Below, piece by piece: positions 35,635-48,414 of a stretch of DNA of 64,000 nucleotides. Made by a program: the position numbers and the translations under genes. Every line of letters starts with the position of its first letter. Position 1 is the first letter of the stretch. This DNA comes from Pleodorina starrii (lineage: Eukaryota > Chlorophyta > Chlorophyceae > Chlamydomonadales > Volvocaceae), in assembly GCA_030267565.1 (NCBI GenBank), contig BRXU01000005.1, forward strand, positions 1,287,501-1,351,500, read 5' to 3'. The notes under the pieces are model-generated. The model was not told the origin of the DNA and searched no databases. It saw nothing but the letters and a program-made list of their open reading frames with translations.

Positions 35635-38600
35635 ATGTCATCTCGATTACCAGTATCGCATTCACCGTCCCGTAGCGGTCGTCCGCGGAACAAGGGTGCC
35701 AATGCAACTGGCACCAGCGACGGTGCGGGATCATTGCTTCGAGGAGCCTTGTCCGGAAATATTGGAGCGTCGCCGTTTGGAATCCTAGCTACCACACCCG
35801 AACTGCCCGTCAGCTCTGGCGGGGCATGCCTAACGGCCTCTGGGACTTCACGTGCCTCTCCCAGCGCCAGCAGCCGGACCGGACACGCCGGCCTTTCGCT
35901 TCGACGCGCCAATTCATTGGGCAACGGCACCCTAGGCCGAACCATCTCGGGAGGCGTGACCCCGGTCGTGCCACCGGCTTTCGGTGGCGGCAGGCGCGCC
36001 CTTTTGCTGCGACGGTTGGGCGCAGCACTAGTGATTGCGCAAATGGTGCTCATCTGCGCTCTGATAGCGAGGCCGGCGCTGGTCCACAGCCTCTCCGGCG
36101 TCGCCAAGTCCGCGTCTGTCGGCCTGTGGGCGTTGCACCACGGCGATCGTGGAGGCGCCCTTGAGAACGCGGCGATCGACGAGACATCGACTGTAGCCAT
36201 TGTCAACAAGCTGGCCGCTGACAGCAGGCGCTCAGCGCGAGCTGAATCTTCAACTGCCAGTCGGCGCGAGCGCATGTGGCCAACTGCCGCTGGTTTGAGC
36301 ACACGGCAGCAGCAACAGCAGCAGGGCGCCGCAGCGTCGCAGCGGGGCCAGGGGTCTGCCTCATCCTCCCATCCGGTTTACCTCGTGGCCGCAGCCGCCA
36401 ACACAACCCAGATCAGGAAGGCAGACTCCGTGGCTGCAGCCGACGCCGAAGCAAAGGGTATGACAGTTGCCGATGCGGCTGTAATTACGAAGAACGCCAC
36501 GGCAGCAGCTCTGGGAACCGGCACCAAGGCCGCCGTGTCGGATGCTAAGAGCACCTCCTCGGCAGCGGCGGGCGGCACAGCAAAGGCGGTGGCAACGACC
36601 GTGCCCAAGTCGGCGTCCTTTCCGCCCTTTAAGGAGCCCGTCGTTCCGTTCCCGGGCCGGGCCGCGAATGCACCGCCCATCGTCGGGGTCGTTTTCTATG
36701 GCAGGTGAGGGAGGGCGCGAGGCCAACGGGGCGCTCAAGGGCTTTTCAGGGCCGCACTGCCTCCCTTCGGCCCTCGCTCTTACCGCACCGACATGCTTGT
36801 TTAGAGCTGCTGTTTGCTGCGCTCCAGCCCTCGCCTCCGCTTCTGGGTTTTGGGCGGGCAGGCTCTGAAAGCGAGTTCGCGCCGTTTGCACTGGGTAGGC
36901 CCCCACCTTACTGCGCGCTGCTTTTTCTTTTGTTTGCAGGCGCGACCGTGTCCGCATCCTCGACTGCTACCTGCAGCGCAACATGATTCGCAACGGCGGC
37001 CTGCTGGCCTACGTGGTGTTCGTGACCGCCACCTGGCAGCCACAGGACGTGGAGTTCCTGGACCGCCTCGTCGCGGCGCGGGGGGGCGACTACAGGTGGG
37101 TGGGTACCTTGTGGCCCGGTGCAACCCAGAGCTGTACCCGAGTTACGGGTGGGTGTGGAAAGACCGGCCCCGCGTGCGCGGGTCTGGGTTTTGGACCGCG
37201 CCGGCTTTTCCGCCATTGGGATTTGGGTCGACCAGGGTAGGGCAAATGGCACACGATCCGCTTCTCCGTATTATCGTATATCTGCGGCCCCAGCGACCCC
37301 TTCCTTGTGGCACCATCAGAAGCCAAATCCTTTGGCTTACCTCGTGCCCAGCGCGCGCGCAACGCAGCGCGCCGAAGCCCCGGCCGATTTGCCCACAGTC
37401 CTACCCATCCCAGCAATAATACTGGCAGCAATAATACTGGTGGTGGTGGTGCTGCTGCTGCTGGTGCTGCCCGCAGGAAACTCTACCCGCAGCGCCTGGA
37501 CAAGGGCTACACGGGCCACTACGCGTGGATGGATCCGGCCACCCTGTACGTCAAGGTGGACGACGATGTCGTATACATTGCCGATCACGCGATCGACCAC
37601 ATGCTCATCGCCCACAACCTGGTACGACACACTTTGCAAGTTCCGTACACGTCACGGGCTTTTGGGTTTGTACTACCGGGCGGTGAGCCGGCAGGGACGT
37701 GTACACGGCCGGCACACGTCGCCGCTGCTGCCACCGCCGCCACCGGCGCCGCCCTAGCCGTTTGCCCTCTCCGCGGGGGCCGGTTCGCTTTCCGACAGAG
37801 AAAGGGGCGCAACACGACAATGTGCGAGAGCCTCTCCGTGTCCGTGTCTTGCTGCAACAGGGAGCGTCTGCGTGGCTTGGCAATCCAGTTTCAAGTCGAC
37901 CCAAATCAGCCTTAAGTCGACCCGGGTCTCCTGCGCCTCCATCCCCTATCTGAGCCACCGGCTTTTGCACGCCGCACCCCAACAGAAGCCCGGCCTCGCC
38001 CCGCGCCATACCTTCCACTTGCGTGGCAGCGTCCCACGTCTCGCATTCCGCAGCACCGGCACCGCCGGCACCACAACGCCCGCCGCACCTCGCAAAGCCT
38101 TCCCCGTTGCCTCGGCTGCCCGGCCGCGATTCGTCTTCTTACCCCCACTTCGCGCGCCTCCCAACCCCCCGTCTCCCTCTGCAGCACCGCTACCACCTCA
38201 TCTCCGCCAACGTCATCAACCACCAGCCCCTGGAGCTGCCCCACAGCCAGGCCGGCGCCCACTTTACCTTTGAGCAGACCCGGCCCGGCGACAAGGCCAG
38301 CTGGCAGCCCGCCATGCGCCCCGCAACCGCCGCCGCGAAGGCGGCAGGCGCCGCCGCAGGCGGCGCCGCCGGCGCCACTGCCGTGGCGCCGGCGCTGGAG
38401 CGGGTGCCGTTCATGGACAACGGTTGGGACGTGTGGGGCGACTGGCGCCGCGCTGCCAACGTGCACTACTCGTTCCTGGCCAATCACGCGGCGGGTCGGC
38501 TGGGTGTGTACGATTTCCCGCCCGCGGAGCAGCTGTGGGACTTCAACCGGCACTTTGGTTACACGCGCTGGCGCATCAACATGATCATGTTCAAAGGTAC

Positions 38601-39521
38601 CGGCGCTGTGGGGGCGACTGGGTGCGTGCGTGCATGGGTGGGTGCTGCACATGCGATGTTGCGCCGGCTGGGGGTCTCGCGTGGCGTGGGCGGCACAGTA
38701 CGCCCGCACGTGGGGCGCGTCGTTTCGGATCCTACCCGGTAGTATTGATCGCCCGTTGGTGCGTGCCGCTGCACCCACCATCAGGCGCGGCACCTCCTGG
38801 CGCGTCATACCTCATAACTCCCAGTACTATGCCTGCACCCTATATTCCCGGCTCCCCGCTCCTCTTGTGGACCTGCCTGTGCCTCTGTCGCGGCTTGTCT
38901 GACGACATTGCACCTTTTGTCCCCCGCCTGTCTCTGCTGCCTCCTGGTCTGCGGCTTCGCTGCGGTTTCGTCCGTTCCTACAACCCCCCGCACCCCCTCT
39001 TCAGGCGCCACCATCGACGTGCATGTCTACAACATGAGCTCCACCATCGACACCTACCCGGGTGACGACGAGGACTTCATCACACGCATCCTGCCCAAGC
39101 AGCTCAACCGCACCAGCGCCGCGGTGTCGCAGGCGCTGGCGGTGCACTTTTCCTTCTTCATGCAGCGCGCGGGCCTGGAGAACAACACCGACCTGCTGGA
39201 CAGGTAACGTACCGTGCGGGTGCTTGGGAACTGGGAGTTAGGGTGCGATGGGGGGGATGACGCGTGGGCGCCTGGGAAGCTGATATGACCCGGGGCTAGT
39301 ATTTGAAGGTAACCGTCCCTGCGACAGCGTTGCGCGCGGTTCTGCTTGCCGTGCTCTGACGTGGTGTGGTCCCTGAGTTGTCCACCTCGTTGATCATGCA
39401 GTTGTGCGTTGCGCCCGTTGCGCTTCTTGACCCGCTGGCCTTTTGCGCGCTGGCCGCGAACCGCAGGTACACGCTGCTCGCGGAGCGGACGTGCGGACGA
39501 CTCATTTCGGCATCCCCCTGA
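35635..39521 (+). CDS. Type II membrane protein with DDD motif, putative glycosyltransferase
   Basis: Six exons join in phase: 35635-36704, 36940-37095, 37477-37621, 38185-38596, 39005-39203, 39467-39521, giving 678 residues. A single membrane segment near residues 124-150 (RLGAALVIAQMVLICALI) follows a basic cytosolic tail, and a long Ala/Ser/Gln stem leads to the globular part, the classic Golgi glycosyltransferase layout. YVKVDDDVVYI (Asp 436-438) looks like the DxD nucleotide-sugar and metal site of GT-A enzymes, and HLISANVINH follows. I do not recognise the family or substrate. An in-frame ATG at 35506 would lengthen the tail by 43 residues; I chose 35635 because the upstream stretch has no protein-like composition. 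The last small exon (ending in CGRLISASP) is the least certain part. Confidence 0.72.
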
Positions 39522-41482
39522 TGGATGGCCGCCTCGTCCGTGAACCGCGAGGGATGACCTGTCGAAGAGGGATGCCACCTCAGGCGCCATGATCGCGCGG
39601 CGTGGGCGCGCCTGCGGCGTGCGCCGCGCCGCTCGCGCGCGAGCAAGGCCCGTGGTGGCTGTCGAGGCTGCGGGTCTGTGTGCGACGAGCTGCCATGGCC
39701 GGAGAGCCGCGCGCGCGGGCACAGACTTGGCACTTGCCGACGTTTATCGACCGCAGTGGGAGGCTGCGCGCGTTTGGGGGGCTCTTGGACGCTCGGGGCG
39801 GCGTTCCTGGCCTTGGCGCGGTATGTTACGGGTTCTGTTTGGAAGCGATGCTTGCGGCGCGGCCGCGTTCGCCATATCTTAGCGAACCCTTGGAGATGGG
39901 CGGTGCGCAGGTCTTGACACATATTAGGGAGTATCGGCTATATGCCTTCACGATTGAATGGGAGGCGAATTAGTAATCAAGCGCGGGTCCAGATTGGGTT
40001 TCACACACACAGCGACCAACCCAACCCTGGCGGCACCCCCCAACTTCCTTCGGTATTCTGATATTCTCTTTTGCCTGCATTGTTCATGTGGCCATGTACC
40101 CATGTTCTATCCCCTCTGTACAGCTGCCGGTACCTTGCTCCTATATCTGCCGGGAATAAAAAGGGTAACGGCGACTAACCCTGTTTTGGCGCACCACGAA
40201 ACCTGCGCAACCTGCCGATGTCAGCGACCGCGTCATATCGCGCACGCGGCATGCGTTTGCTGTCCTGTATGTACGTGTGAATGTATGTGTGTATGTATGG
40301 AGGGTCCATTTACCGGTAGCCTACCCAGTATATCTAGTCAGGCACTGATGACCGCGCGCGCGTCTCCCGCGAGTTATGTGTATGTGTGCGTGTTATATAT
40401 GCGAGTGCTTTGCACCCGACTGGGTCCCCCCAGTCGGGTGCAAACTTGTCCACCCGGGGAAGGAGGTCTGCGTGTGTGGGTGCAGGCTGCAAGTGGATTA
40501 CTATTTACTGGGCGCACTAGTGGCGGCCCGATAGCAGTACAGCAGGTACAGAGCGGTATCAGTTCTTTCGGCGTGTTGATTGCTGTGGTGCCCCAACAGC
40601 AGGACTGTCTCGAGCGGGTTGCGGTGGCACAGGATGCGTTCCGTTCCGACCTTGGGACCGTGGGCGAGGCTCGCTTGCGTCCGAACAAGTGGCAGTGGCG
40701 CGGTTTGGGGCTGTGGTGTGTCAGTGCGGTAGTGATTGGGACCCGGATCGGGATCGGGATCGGGAAGTGGAATGACTGGCAGCGTGCAGAGGTGGAGGTG
40801 AGGGGACATTCAGGAGCGAACCCAAGCACGCGCGAGCAAGGGCGGCTGTGCTACGTGAGGCTGCCTGGGTTCTATGTGCGCGCATTGCGCCCCACCCAAC
40901 AGTTCGTACATACAATGGGATGCCAGGCGTTTTAGAGACGACTTTGTAGGGGTGGTGAAGTTGCAGCGCCGGAGACAGCTCTGGCCGGCTGAGGTCCGGC
41001 CGCCTCGCGGCGCCGCCGCGGCTTGGGCGGTTTCGGAGCAGCTGCCGGGATGCGGTTGCGGGAAGACGTCGATGTTAAACGGTAGTTAATCAATCTCTTG
41101 AGTTATGACGGTTTGTGTGTGTGAAGAGATGGTGCCTGCGGCTCCAATTGCGGCAGAACATGTCCGTGTAATGTGTGCGGCCACACGAAGTGGCTATTAC
41201 CGCTTCGCCTGGTTGGCGGGGCGGGAACTTGGTGCGCCCAACCGTATCCACGTCCGCAGCCAACACTTCTCTTCCGAGTGCCTGGTGCCTCCACTGTAAC
41301 ATCCACCACAACACAGCACCGCACAACCCGCACTGCACAGCGCACCATCCAGCACGGCCTCTAGGACAGACGTGCCTCATCATCCGCAAACCCCTAGCCT
41401 TCCTACCCGTGCTCGCCCTCGCAAAGCCCTTCTTGCCCTGGCTTTACCCAGCGAATCAACAAAGCTGGAGCTAGACCCAGCG
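39522..41482. other. Intergenic region, no gene recognised
   Basis: Convergent space between the putative glycosyltransferase (plus) and zinc-finger gene B (minus). I see no supported ORF. It holds a perfect 16-bp hairpin at 40409-40444. A plus-strand TGTAA occurs only at about 41167, so the 3' end of the glycosyltransferase is unclear. Confidence 0.4.
40409..40444. repeat. Perfect 16-bp inverted repeat with 4-nt loop
   Basis: TTTGCACCCGACTGGG (40409-40424), loop TCCC, then its exact reverse complement (40429-40444). As RNA it would be a very stable hairpin on either strand. Confidence 0.9.
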
Positions 41483-42177
41483 TCACCACCCGCGCCACCC
41501 CACCACTCGCACCGGCAATACCACTGCCTCACCCCCCGGCACCCCGTGCGCCTCCACCGCTGCGGCAGCGCCGCCGTCGCCGCCGCCGCCGTGCGGCCCT
41601 ACCCCAGTGTCCCGCAGCCCAACGCCGCCTGTTGACGTGGCTTTGCGCACCAGCCCCGGGCACAAAACCCACAGCACGCTGCCGCTGACGTCGCCGCCAC
41701 TGGCACCGCCACCACCACCTCCGCCGCCATCTCCCGCGCTCAACTCGTCTCCGTCGTCGCCGCCATCGCCGCCCATGCCGCCCTCGAAGCTGCCGCCGCT
41801 GACGCCGCCAGAATCATTATTGCCGATACGCTGCGACGGCGGCGACGGCGGCGGCAACCCTAGCCATTCCACGGCCACGACGGCCGGCGTAGCGGAGGGA
41901 CGGATGACGTCAGCCGGTGCCGCCACCGCCGCCGCCAACCGCGAAGGCCGACGGGGAATGGGCGCCCCGGGTGCCGCCAGCCGCAGCTCCAATCCGCTGC
42001 CTGTTGGCACTGCGGCGATGCGGAGCGCCAGCCGCAGCGACATCGCCACCAGGTCTTCCAGCTGCCGTACAATGGCGGCGACGGCATGGGCGGAATCGGT
42101 GGCGACGGTGGCGGCAGCGGGCGCGCAGCTATGTGTGACCGCCGCCGCGGCGGAGCCGGACGACGACGGCCAATGAG

Positions 42178-42211
<34 letters not shown>

Positions 42212-44756
42212 TGGCGGCGCCAGGCCCAGCACGTTCTGGGCGAGGTCGGCCGCGAGGCGCGCCGCCGCGGCGCGGAGGCTCGCTGCGCTGGCGGACGACG
42301 GCGTGACCCGTGGGTCTGTGTAACACGCAGCGGTGGATGCCGCGGCGGCTGTGGCGCCGGCGGCGGCGGCCATGCTGGCTGATGTGTCGTGCTGCTGCGC
42401 CTCCGCGGCGGCGCTGCCGTAATTGACGTCACCAGGGCTACCGCCGCCGCCGCCGCCGCCATGATTGTCCGGATCCAGGAACAGACCTTGGACCGCTGCG
42501 TGTGGCAGGACCGGTGACGACAGGGCGTCTAACGGTCGCTGCCAGGTGCAGGCCTGCGGAGCGAGAACGACGCCGTACGTCGTACATCACGCCGTAAACC
42601 GTAACCACCGTACACCACACCGCACGTATCCAAGATCCTGACAGGTACCCATCTGGAAGCAAGCAGGTCAACGACTGGACTTTCTTTCGGATCACTACAT
42701 TCAGTACACAACATTTTTCCTTGTGTAACGAAGTGACCATGTTCAACCGCCCCCAACCCAAAGAGAGCCCCGCTGGAGCCGCACCTGGAGCCATCGCAGA
42801 ATGGCGTCCGTCAGGAGCCGGGCCTGCGATTCGTTCCCCATCGGCGCGGACCGACGTACGAACGGGTGCGGTACGGCAGTTACGGCAGGCAAGGATCGTT
42901 GTACGCCAGTTCAAGTCACAGCGTGGGAAGTCAGTTGCCCCGGGCCAGCAAAGCACCGGCCCTCAAAAGCCCTAGGAGCCCTAAAAGCCCACCACGCCCT
43001 CAGTGCCCTCACCCGCAGCTGCGGATCGCCGCGGCATATCCTGCAGTACGCGGCGCGGAGAGGGGCACCGCCGGACGCCGCGCCGGCGCCTCCTCCGCCC
43101 CTCAGAAGCTCCACCGCGTGGTCATCCTCCAATTGCACCAGCGCCTTTGGTTGGGGGGTTGGGGAGCGGGGTAAGAAAAACGACACCGCAGCGGAGGAAC
43201 GTTGGAGAGCGGGGAATAAATAACACCACACAGGATGAGAAGGTGGGGACCATAAGAGGTCAGCAACACAGCTACAGACACGTACCGTACCTGGGCCACG
43301 TGCGCCACGTGCCGCCCCAGCTCCTCCACGGCGGCCCCAAAGACCCATGGGTCATCATCACGCCCCATCACCCGCCGCAGGAACGGCCCGCCGCCGGGTT
43401 CCGTTGTCGCATTCGCGCGCCTCGCCAGCGGTAACCCCGCCGGCGATGGCGGCTGCTGCTGCTGTGGCGGCGCCGCCAGCGCATCAGTGCAGGGTGCGCG
43501 GGCGGGCGGGCGCTGAGGCGCCGCGGGCTTCGGCTTCACCCCAGGCGCCGAAGCTCTCGCCGCGGCTGCCACCGCCGCCGCCGCTGCCACGGCCGCGGCC
43601 TGCTTTGCTGACACGCCGCCGCGCGGCCCGAACTCGAGCCCCGCCGCCAGCCTCGCGCCCTTGCCGCCAGGAATGACGGCCCCGCCGCCGCTGCCTCCAG
43701 TTGTCTCTGCTGGGGGACTCGTTGCAATCTTCCGGAGCTTGGGCCTGGGCTTGAGCTTGGGCCTGCTTGCAGTTTGAACCGGAACCTGACCGGAGCCGCC
43801 GGCAGCGGCGCTGCGCCCAACAGACGCTGCAGCCCCGGCTGCGGCGGCAGTGGGCGTTGGCTTTGGAGGTGGCGGCGGTGGGAGAGGCTGCGCACCGCGG
43901 AGCGCCACGTTGGCGGCGGCGCCGCCGCCGCCGCTACCACCGCTTCCGCCCTTGCGTCTAGGGTCCGGTGCGGCGGCAGCGGTCGGTGCCGCCGCACCCG
44001 GCGTGGCTGCCGCCAGCGGCGGCGGCGCCGCCCCCGACGGCTTGCGCGCCGCCGCCGATGGGCCAGCGGCGGCGGCGACGTCCTGGCGGCCCTTCCCGGC
44101 ACGGCCGTTGTACGTGTTCCATCGGGTGAAGTGGTCGTAGCACCTGTCATGAGGGGAGGGGAGGCGAGGCGAGGAGGGGTTCAGGGAGTGATATGCTCCT
44201 TTATAGGCGAGGAGGGGGTACCTATCCGTGGCGTGGGATCTCCAACAGCCGATGGCCTCCACTGCTGACTTGACTTTGAGATCGTCAGTGGCCGCGACAG
44301 TGCCAGATGCGGTATTGTGCACAGATAGTCCACATGGCTGGAAATCGGATCGGTTGTTGAATCGAACGCCGTTGGCTCTCAACGCCCCCTTTGGTCTGGT
44401 AAGAAAGCCCCAACAGCAGTTCAAGAGGCTGGACCGGGCCAGCCGCGTGCAATGCGTGAAATGGGACCGACCTACGACACGTCTGGAGGGCCGGGTCCAG
44501 CTTGTGAGTCCGCCAGCCCCGGTTGGTGGAGGTCGAGCCGCAGACCACGCAGCCCTTCCTGCCGCCTCCGCCGCCAGTGTTGCCGCCGCCACCTGGCGGC
44601 GGTTCGGCGGAGGCCGTCGCCGTCGCCGCCGCCGCCGCCGCTGCCGCACCTCCGTCGGCGGTGGCTCTGACGGCGCCGCTGGCGGTCATCTCACCGATCC
44701 CCTTCCGCATCAGGACCACCGCTTTTGCAGCCGCCTTGGGCGCCACCAGCGCCTTC

Positions 44757-44787
<31 letters not shown>

Positions 44788-47700
44788 CCGCTTTCCGAGC
44801 CACGGCTGTCGCCGGCGCCGGCGCCGCCGGCGCCGCTGCGGCGGCAGCAGCAGCAGCAGCGCTTCCAGAGGTGCGCTTCTTCAATGCCGCTTCGGTCGGC
44901 TTCGGCGGGGCTGGCGCCCCGGACGCCTCGGCGGCCGCGGCCGCGGCGCCCTTGCTCGCACCCGCACGGCCGTCGTACGTGCGCTTCGCGTGCCACCACA
45001 TGTAGCAACCCTGGTGGTCGGGCGACGGAACAGGTCGTTGGGACGGTAACCGTTGGTGGTTGCGGTTGGGAGTACGGCACGCGCTTGCGGGCAATAGGTA
45101 ATTAGTCAGGGTCGCGCACAAGGCTGGGCGCGCCCCCAGGCCGCTCGACTTCCTGCAGTCATCATAACACATGTGCATCTTACACGACTGACCAAACTTG
45201 ACGCATCAAGGAGCCACCTGGTCGGATCAAAGGCACGTTCTGCGTGCCCCAACTGCCCCAACTGTGCCGCCAACCGTCACCCCGTGGACCAATAAGGATG
45301 AGACCCCAACGGAAGATCGAAGACGGAGCCCCGCAGATGCGGCGGCATCCCACTCGCAGGCCGCCCGCAGCAGCCCCCCCATAACGGGGCGGAAGCTCCC
45401 TCGCTCCGTACTCGCTTGCCGTACTTTCCGTACTTGCCTTGCACGTAATGAGGTTGGGCTGCTCCCGGTGGTGGCGCCACTCGGAAGTCTTGCTCGTCCC
45501 ACACACGTCACACCGCTCCGCCTGCAGGGTACTGCCCCGGGGCCTCTTGCGCGGTGCCGCCGCCGCTGCCGTCGCCGCCGCCGTCGCCGCCGTCGCCGCC
45601 ACCGTCGCCGCCGCCGTCGCCACTGGCGGCGCAGCGACCGGCGCCTTCAGCGGCGGCACAGACGCGGCCGGCATCGAACCCCGCAGACCACCCAGAGGCG
45701 CAGCCTCAGCAGTAACAGGCCCCCGCATGGACTGGGGCTTGGCCGGCGCGGACATGGGCTTGGCCGGCGCGGTGGCGCGCCCCGTAGCGCCTCGGCTCCG
45801 CTTGCAAGCGGTCGTACGGCCGTCGTACGTGCCCTTGCCGAGGTGCCACATGCAGCAAGCCTGGCAGGGAAGGGCAGCGAGGTGGTGGTCATAGGGCACC
45901 ATGCGCGCAAGCTGACGGTTGTCGCTGTTGGCGGTTGCTGCGGTTCTGCAGCTGTACGACGGTCAACCGCCACCCGACGGCCATCGGTTTCAAGCCTTCG
46001 TTCGCAGCAGCTACCGTAGTCGCTTTGGGGAAAGGCGCGCTCGCTGTTGCCACACATCGCCCAATGGGGCCGTCAGGCGCCGAACTTCATTGGGGGCAAG
46101 CGGGGGTTGTGAGCTGCTGGGGGCGTGTGACGCAAGAGGTGTGTCGCGAGAGCAACGAAAGCACACTATTGTTGCGACACACGGCCGAAAACATCACGAG
46201 GGGCATCGTGGGGGGCATCTTGGGGTGGCATCTTCCACACAAATGCGAGGCACGCCCTCTCGCCGCCGGGTTCCTCGCTTCTCTCCTTGCCTTGCACGTG
46301 AGGAGCTGTGGTTGCTCCCGGTGGCGCCGCCAAGCTGACGTGGTGGTGGTCCCACACACGCTGCACTGCCGGCCGCCCGTCTGAGCCCCGCCCGCCGCCC
46401 GGCTCTGAGACCGCTCCGGAACCAGCTTCTGCTGCTGCTGCTCCGGAACCAGCTGCTGTCCCTTCCGCGTTTGTGTTTGCTCTTGCATCGGCTGCTGTGG
46501 CGGCTGCTGCGGCTGCTGCTGCAGGATCATAGGATCACGCCTCTGCCGCTTCCTCTGATGCCCCTCGGGCTGCTGAGGGACCGGCGGCAGCGGCAGCTGC
46601 GTAGGCCCCTGCGGGGACGGCGGCGCCGCCGCCGCGCGCTGGTGCCGGGGTGGTGGCGGCGGAGGAGGCGTCAGCTGTGGTGGTGCCGCAGCCCCGTCCG
46701 ATGGCTCCGCCGCCGCCGCCGCCATCTGAACCTCCTCCTCCTCGTTGCCCTCCGTCTCTGTCACCGTTTCCTCGTCGTCGCCCTCCGCCACCGTCTCCGT
46801 CTCCGTTTCCGTTTCCGTCTCCTCTTCCTCATCTTCCTCCTCCTTCTGCTCCTCCGCCTCTCCACTTTCGCCCTGGGCAACATCCTCTCCGCCGTCCAGC
46901 CCGTCCGCCGCCTCCGCTCCAACCTCCCCTCCACCGTCCCACGGGTCCGCCTCCAGGTCCTCCCCCGCGACCTCGTCACCCGCGGGCTCCTCCGGGCTCG
47001 CCCCGCCCGCAACCCCGCCGCGCTCGTCCTCGTCACCCTCGAACAGCTCGCTCTCGTCGTCCTCACCCTCACCCTCATCCTCGCCCTCTTCCTCCTCGCT
47101 GTCCTCATCTCCGTCCTCCTCCTCACCCTCGCCCTCTCCGCCCTCCTCGCCCATCACCTCCCCCTCGTCGACGCTCTCCCCCTCGTCCGTCTCTTCCTGC
47201 CCATCCACCTCCTCGCCCTCGCCGATCTCCATCCCCACCTCCCCCTCCTCCTCCTCCTCCTCCTCCTCCTCATCTCTCTCCTCCACCTCCACCTCCGCCT
47301 CCATCTCGCCCATCTCCACACCGCAGGTGGGGTACTCCCCACCAGCCCATCCCGCCGCCGCCGCCGCCGCCACTGCCGTACCCCTCCAGTCGTACCCCGC
47401 CCTCGCCGCGACATCGACCCCGACCTCAGCCCCAACCGCGACCGGCGGAGCCACCGCAAAACCATTGCCGTACTGCGACTCGTACTCCATGCCGTACTCC
47501 GTGCCGTACTGCTCCTCCTCCTCCTCCTCCTCCACGCACGAGGTGAATATGCTGTCCGTGCCGCTCGCCTCTCCTTCCTTCGCCTCCGCCATCGCCGCCG
47601 CCGCCGCCCCGGCTGCCCCCGTCAGCATCCCCACATCTGCCGCCACAATCGGCTCCGCGCCCTCCTCGCTTCCGTCCTCCTCCTTTCCGTCCTCCCCTTC

Positions 47701-48414
47701 CTGCTCCTCGCCCTCCCCCTCCTCCTCATCCCCGTCCGACGCCACATCCTCCTGCCACAGCGCCCCCGCCTCCTCCTGCCACTCGCCCTCGTATCCATTG
47801 GGCTTCAGGGCGTCCTCCCGTGCCCCCTCCGCCGCGACGTCCACCTCTGCCGAAGCCGCTGCCTCCGCCGCCGCTGCGCCGGTGCAGTCCGCAGCCGGGC
47901 CTGTCGCCGCCACGGCAGCCGCGGCCGGGGCACGGAAGACCAAGGCGCTCTCAGCGACACGGTCAGGCGGCGGCGGCGCCAAAAGCGCCTGGAACTCCAG
48001 CGCAATGGAAATCGGTGCCGCCGCCGCCGCTGCTGCTGCTGCGGCGGCTGGTGCTGCAGCTGCGCGGCCCCACGGCGGCGGCGGCGGCGGCGGTGGCGGC
48101 GATCCCAGCTCCGCAGCGGGCAGCACGAGCGGCGAGTGCTTCTGTGAGTTCGGCAGCAGATGAAGCTGCGGCTGCTGTGGGTACGGCTGTTGCTGCTGCG
48201 GGGATGGTAGCAGCGGGTGCGGGAGATCGTGCCAGCAAGATGTCGCCCCCGCGGTGTCGCGCGGTGCTTCAGGCGGGAAGGGCGGCGGCGGCGGCGGCGG
48301 TACTGCTCCTTCCGTCGTCGTTGCTGCGGTCCACGGTTGCGAATGCGCCGCCGTCGTTGGCGCCGCCGCCGCCAGCTGCTGCTGCTGCTGGCCGGAGCGT
48401 TGCAAAGGGTCCAT
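41483..48414 (-). CDS. Zinc-finger regulator B: three GATA-like fingers plus shared C-terminal module
   Basis: Seven exons are consistent in phase: 48414-46291, 45860-45438, 45010-44472, 44143-43291, 43144-43013, 42823-42785, 42553-41483. The product is 1,726 residues. The first 680 residues are Gln-rich, then a long Glu/Asp block. Three fingers of C-x2-C-x(19-20)-C-x2-C form follow: Cys 684/687/707/710, 825/828/848/851 and 1003/1006/1027/1030, each with W-R-x-H inside and a tail like GTYDGR. An intron cuts every finger next to its third Cys; introns 1 and 2 are GC-AG. Ala/Pro/Gly linkers separate the fingers. The end repeats the module of gene A: ALVQLEDDHAVELL, APLRAAY, RLLTDAILRWLQ, TDPRVT, VVAVEWL, LWVLCPGLV. 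The fingers suggest DNA binding in the nucleus; that is inference. No named family was recognised. Confidence 0.72.

Noticed and set aside
35070..36302. 410-codon minus-strand ORF
   Set aside because: Antisense to the first exon of the putative glycosyltransferase; no family motif, while the plus strand has a membrane segment and continues in phase over six exons.
46471..48147. 558-codon plus-strand ORF
   Set aside because: Antisense shadow of the Glu-rich block of zinc-finger gene B; poly-Ser/Leu/Arg composition and no domain.
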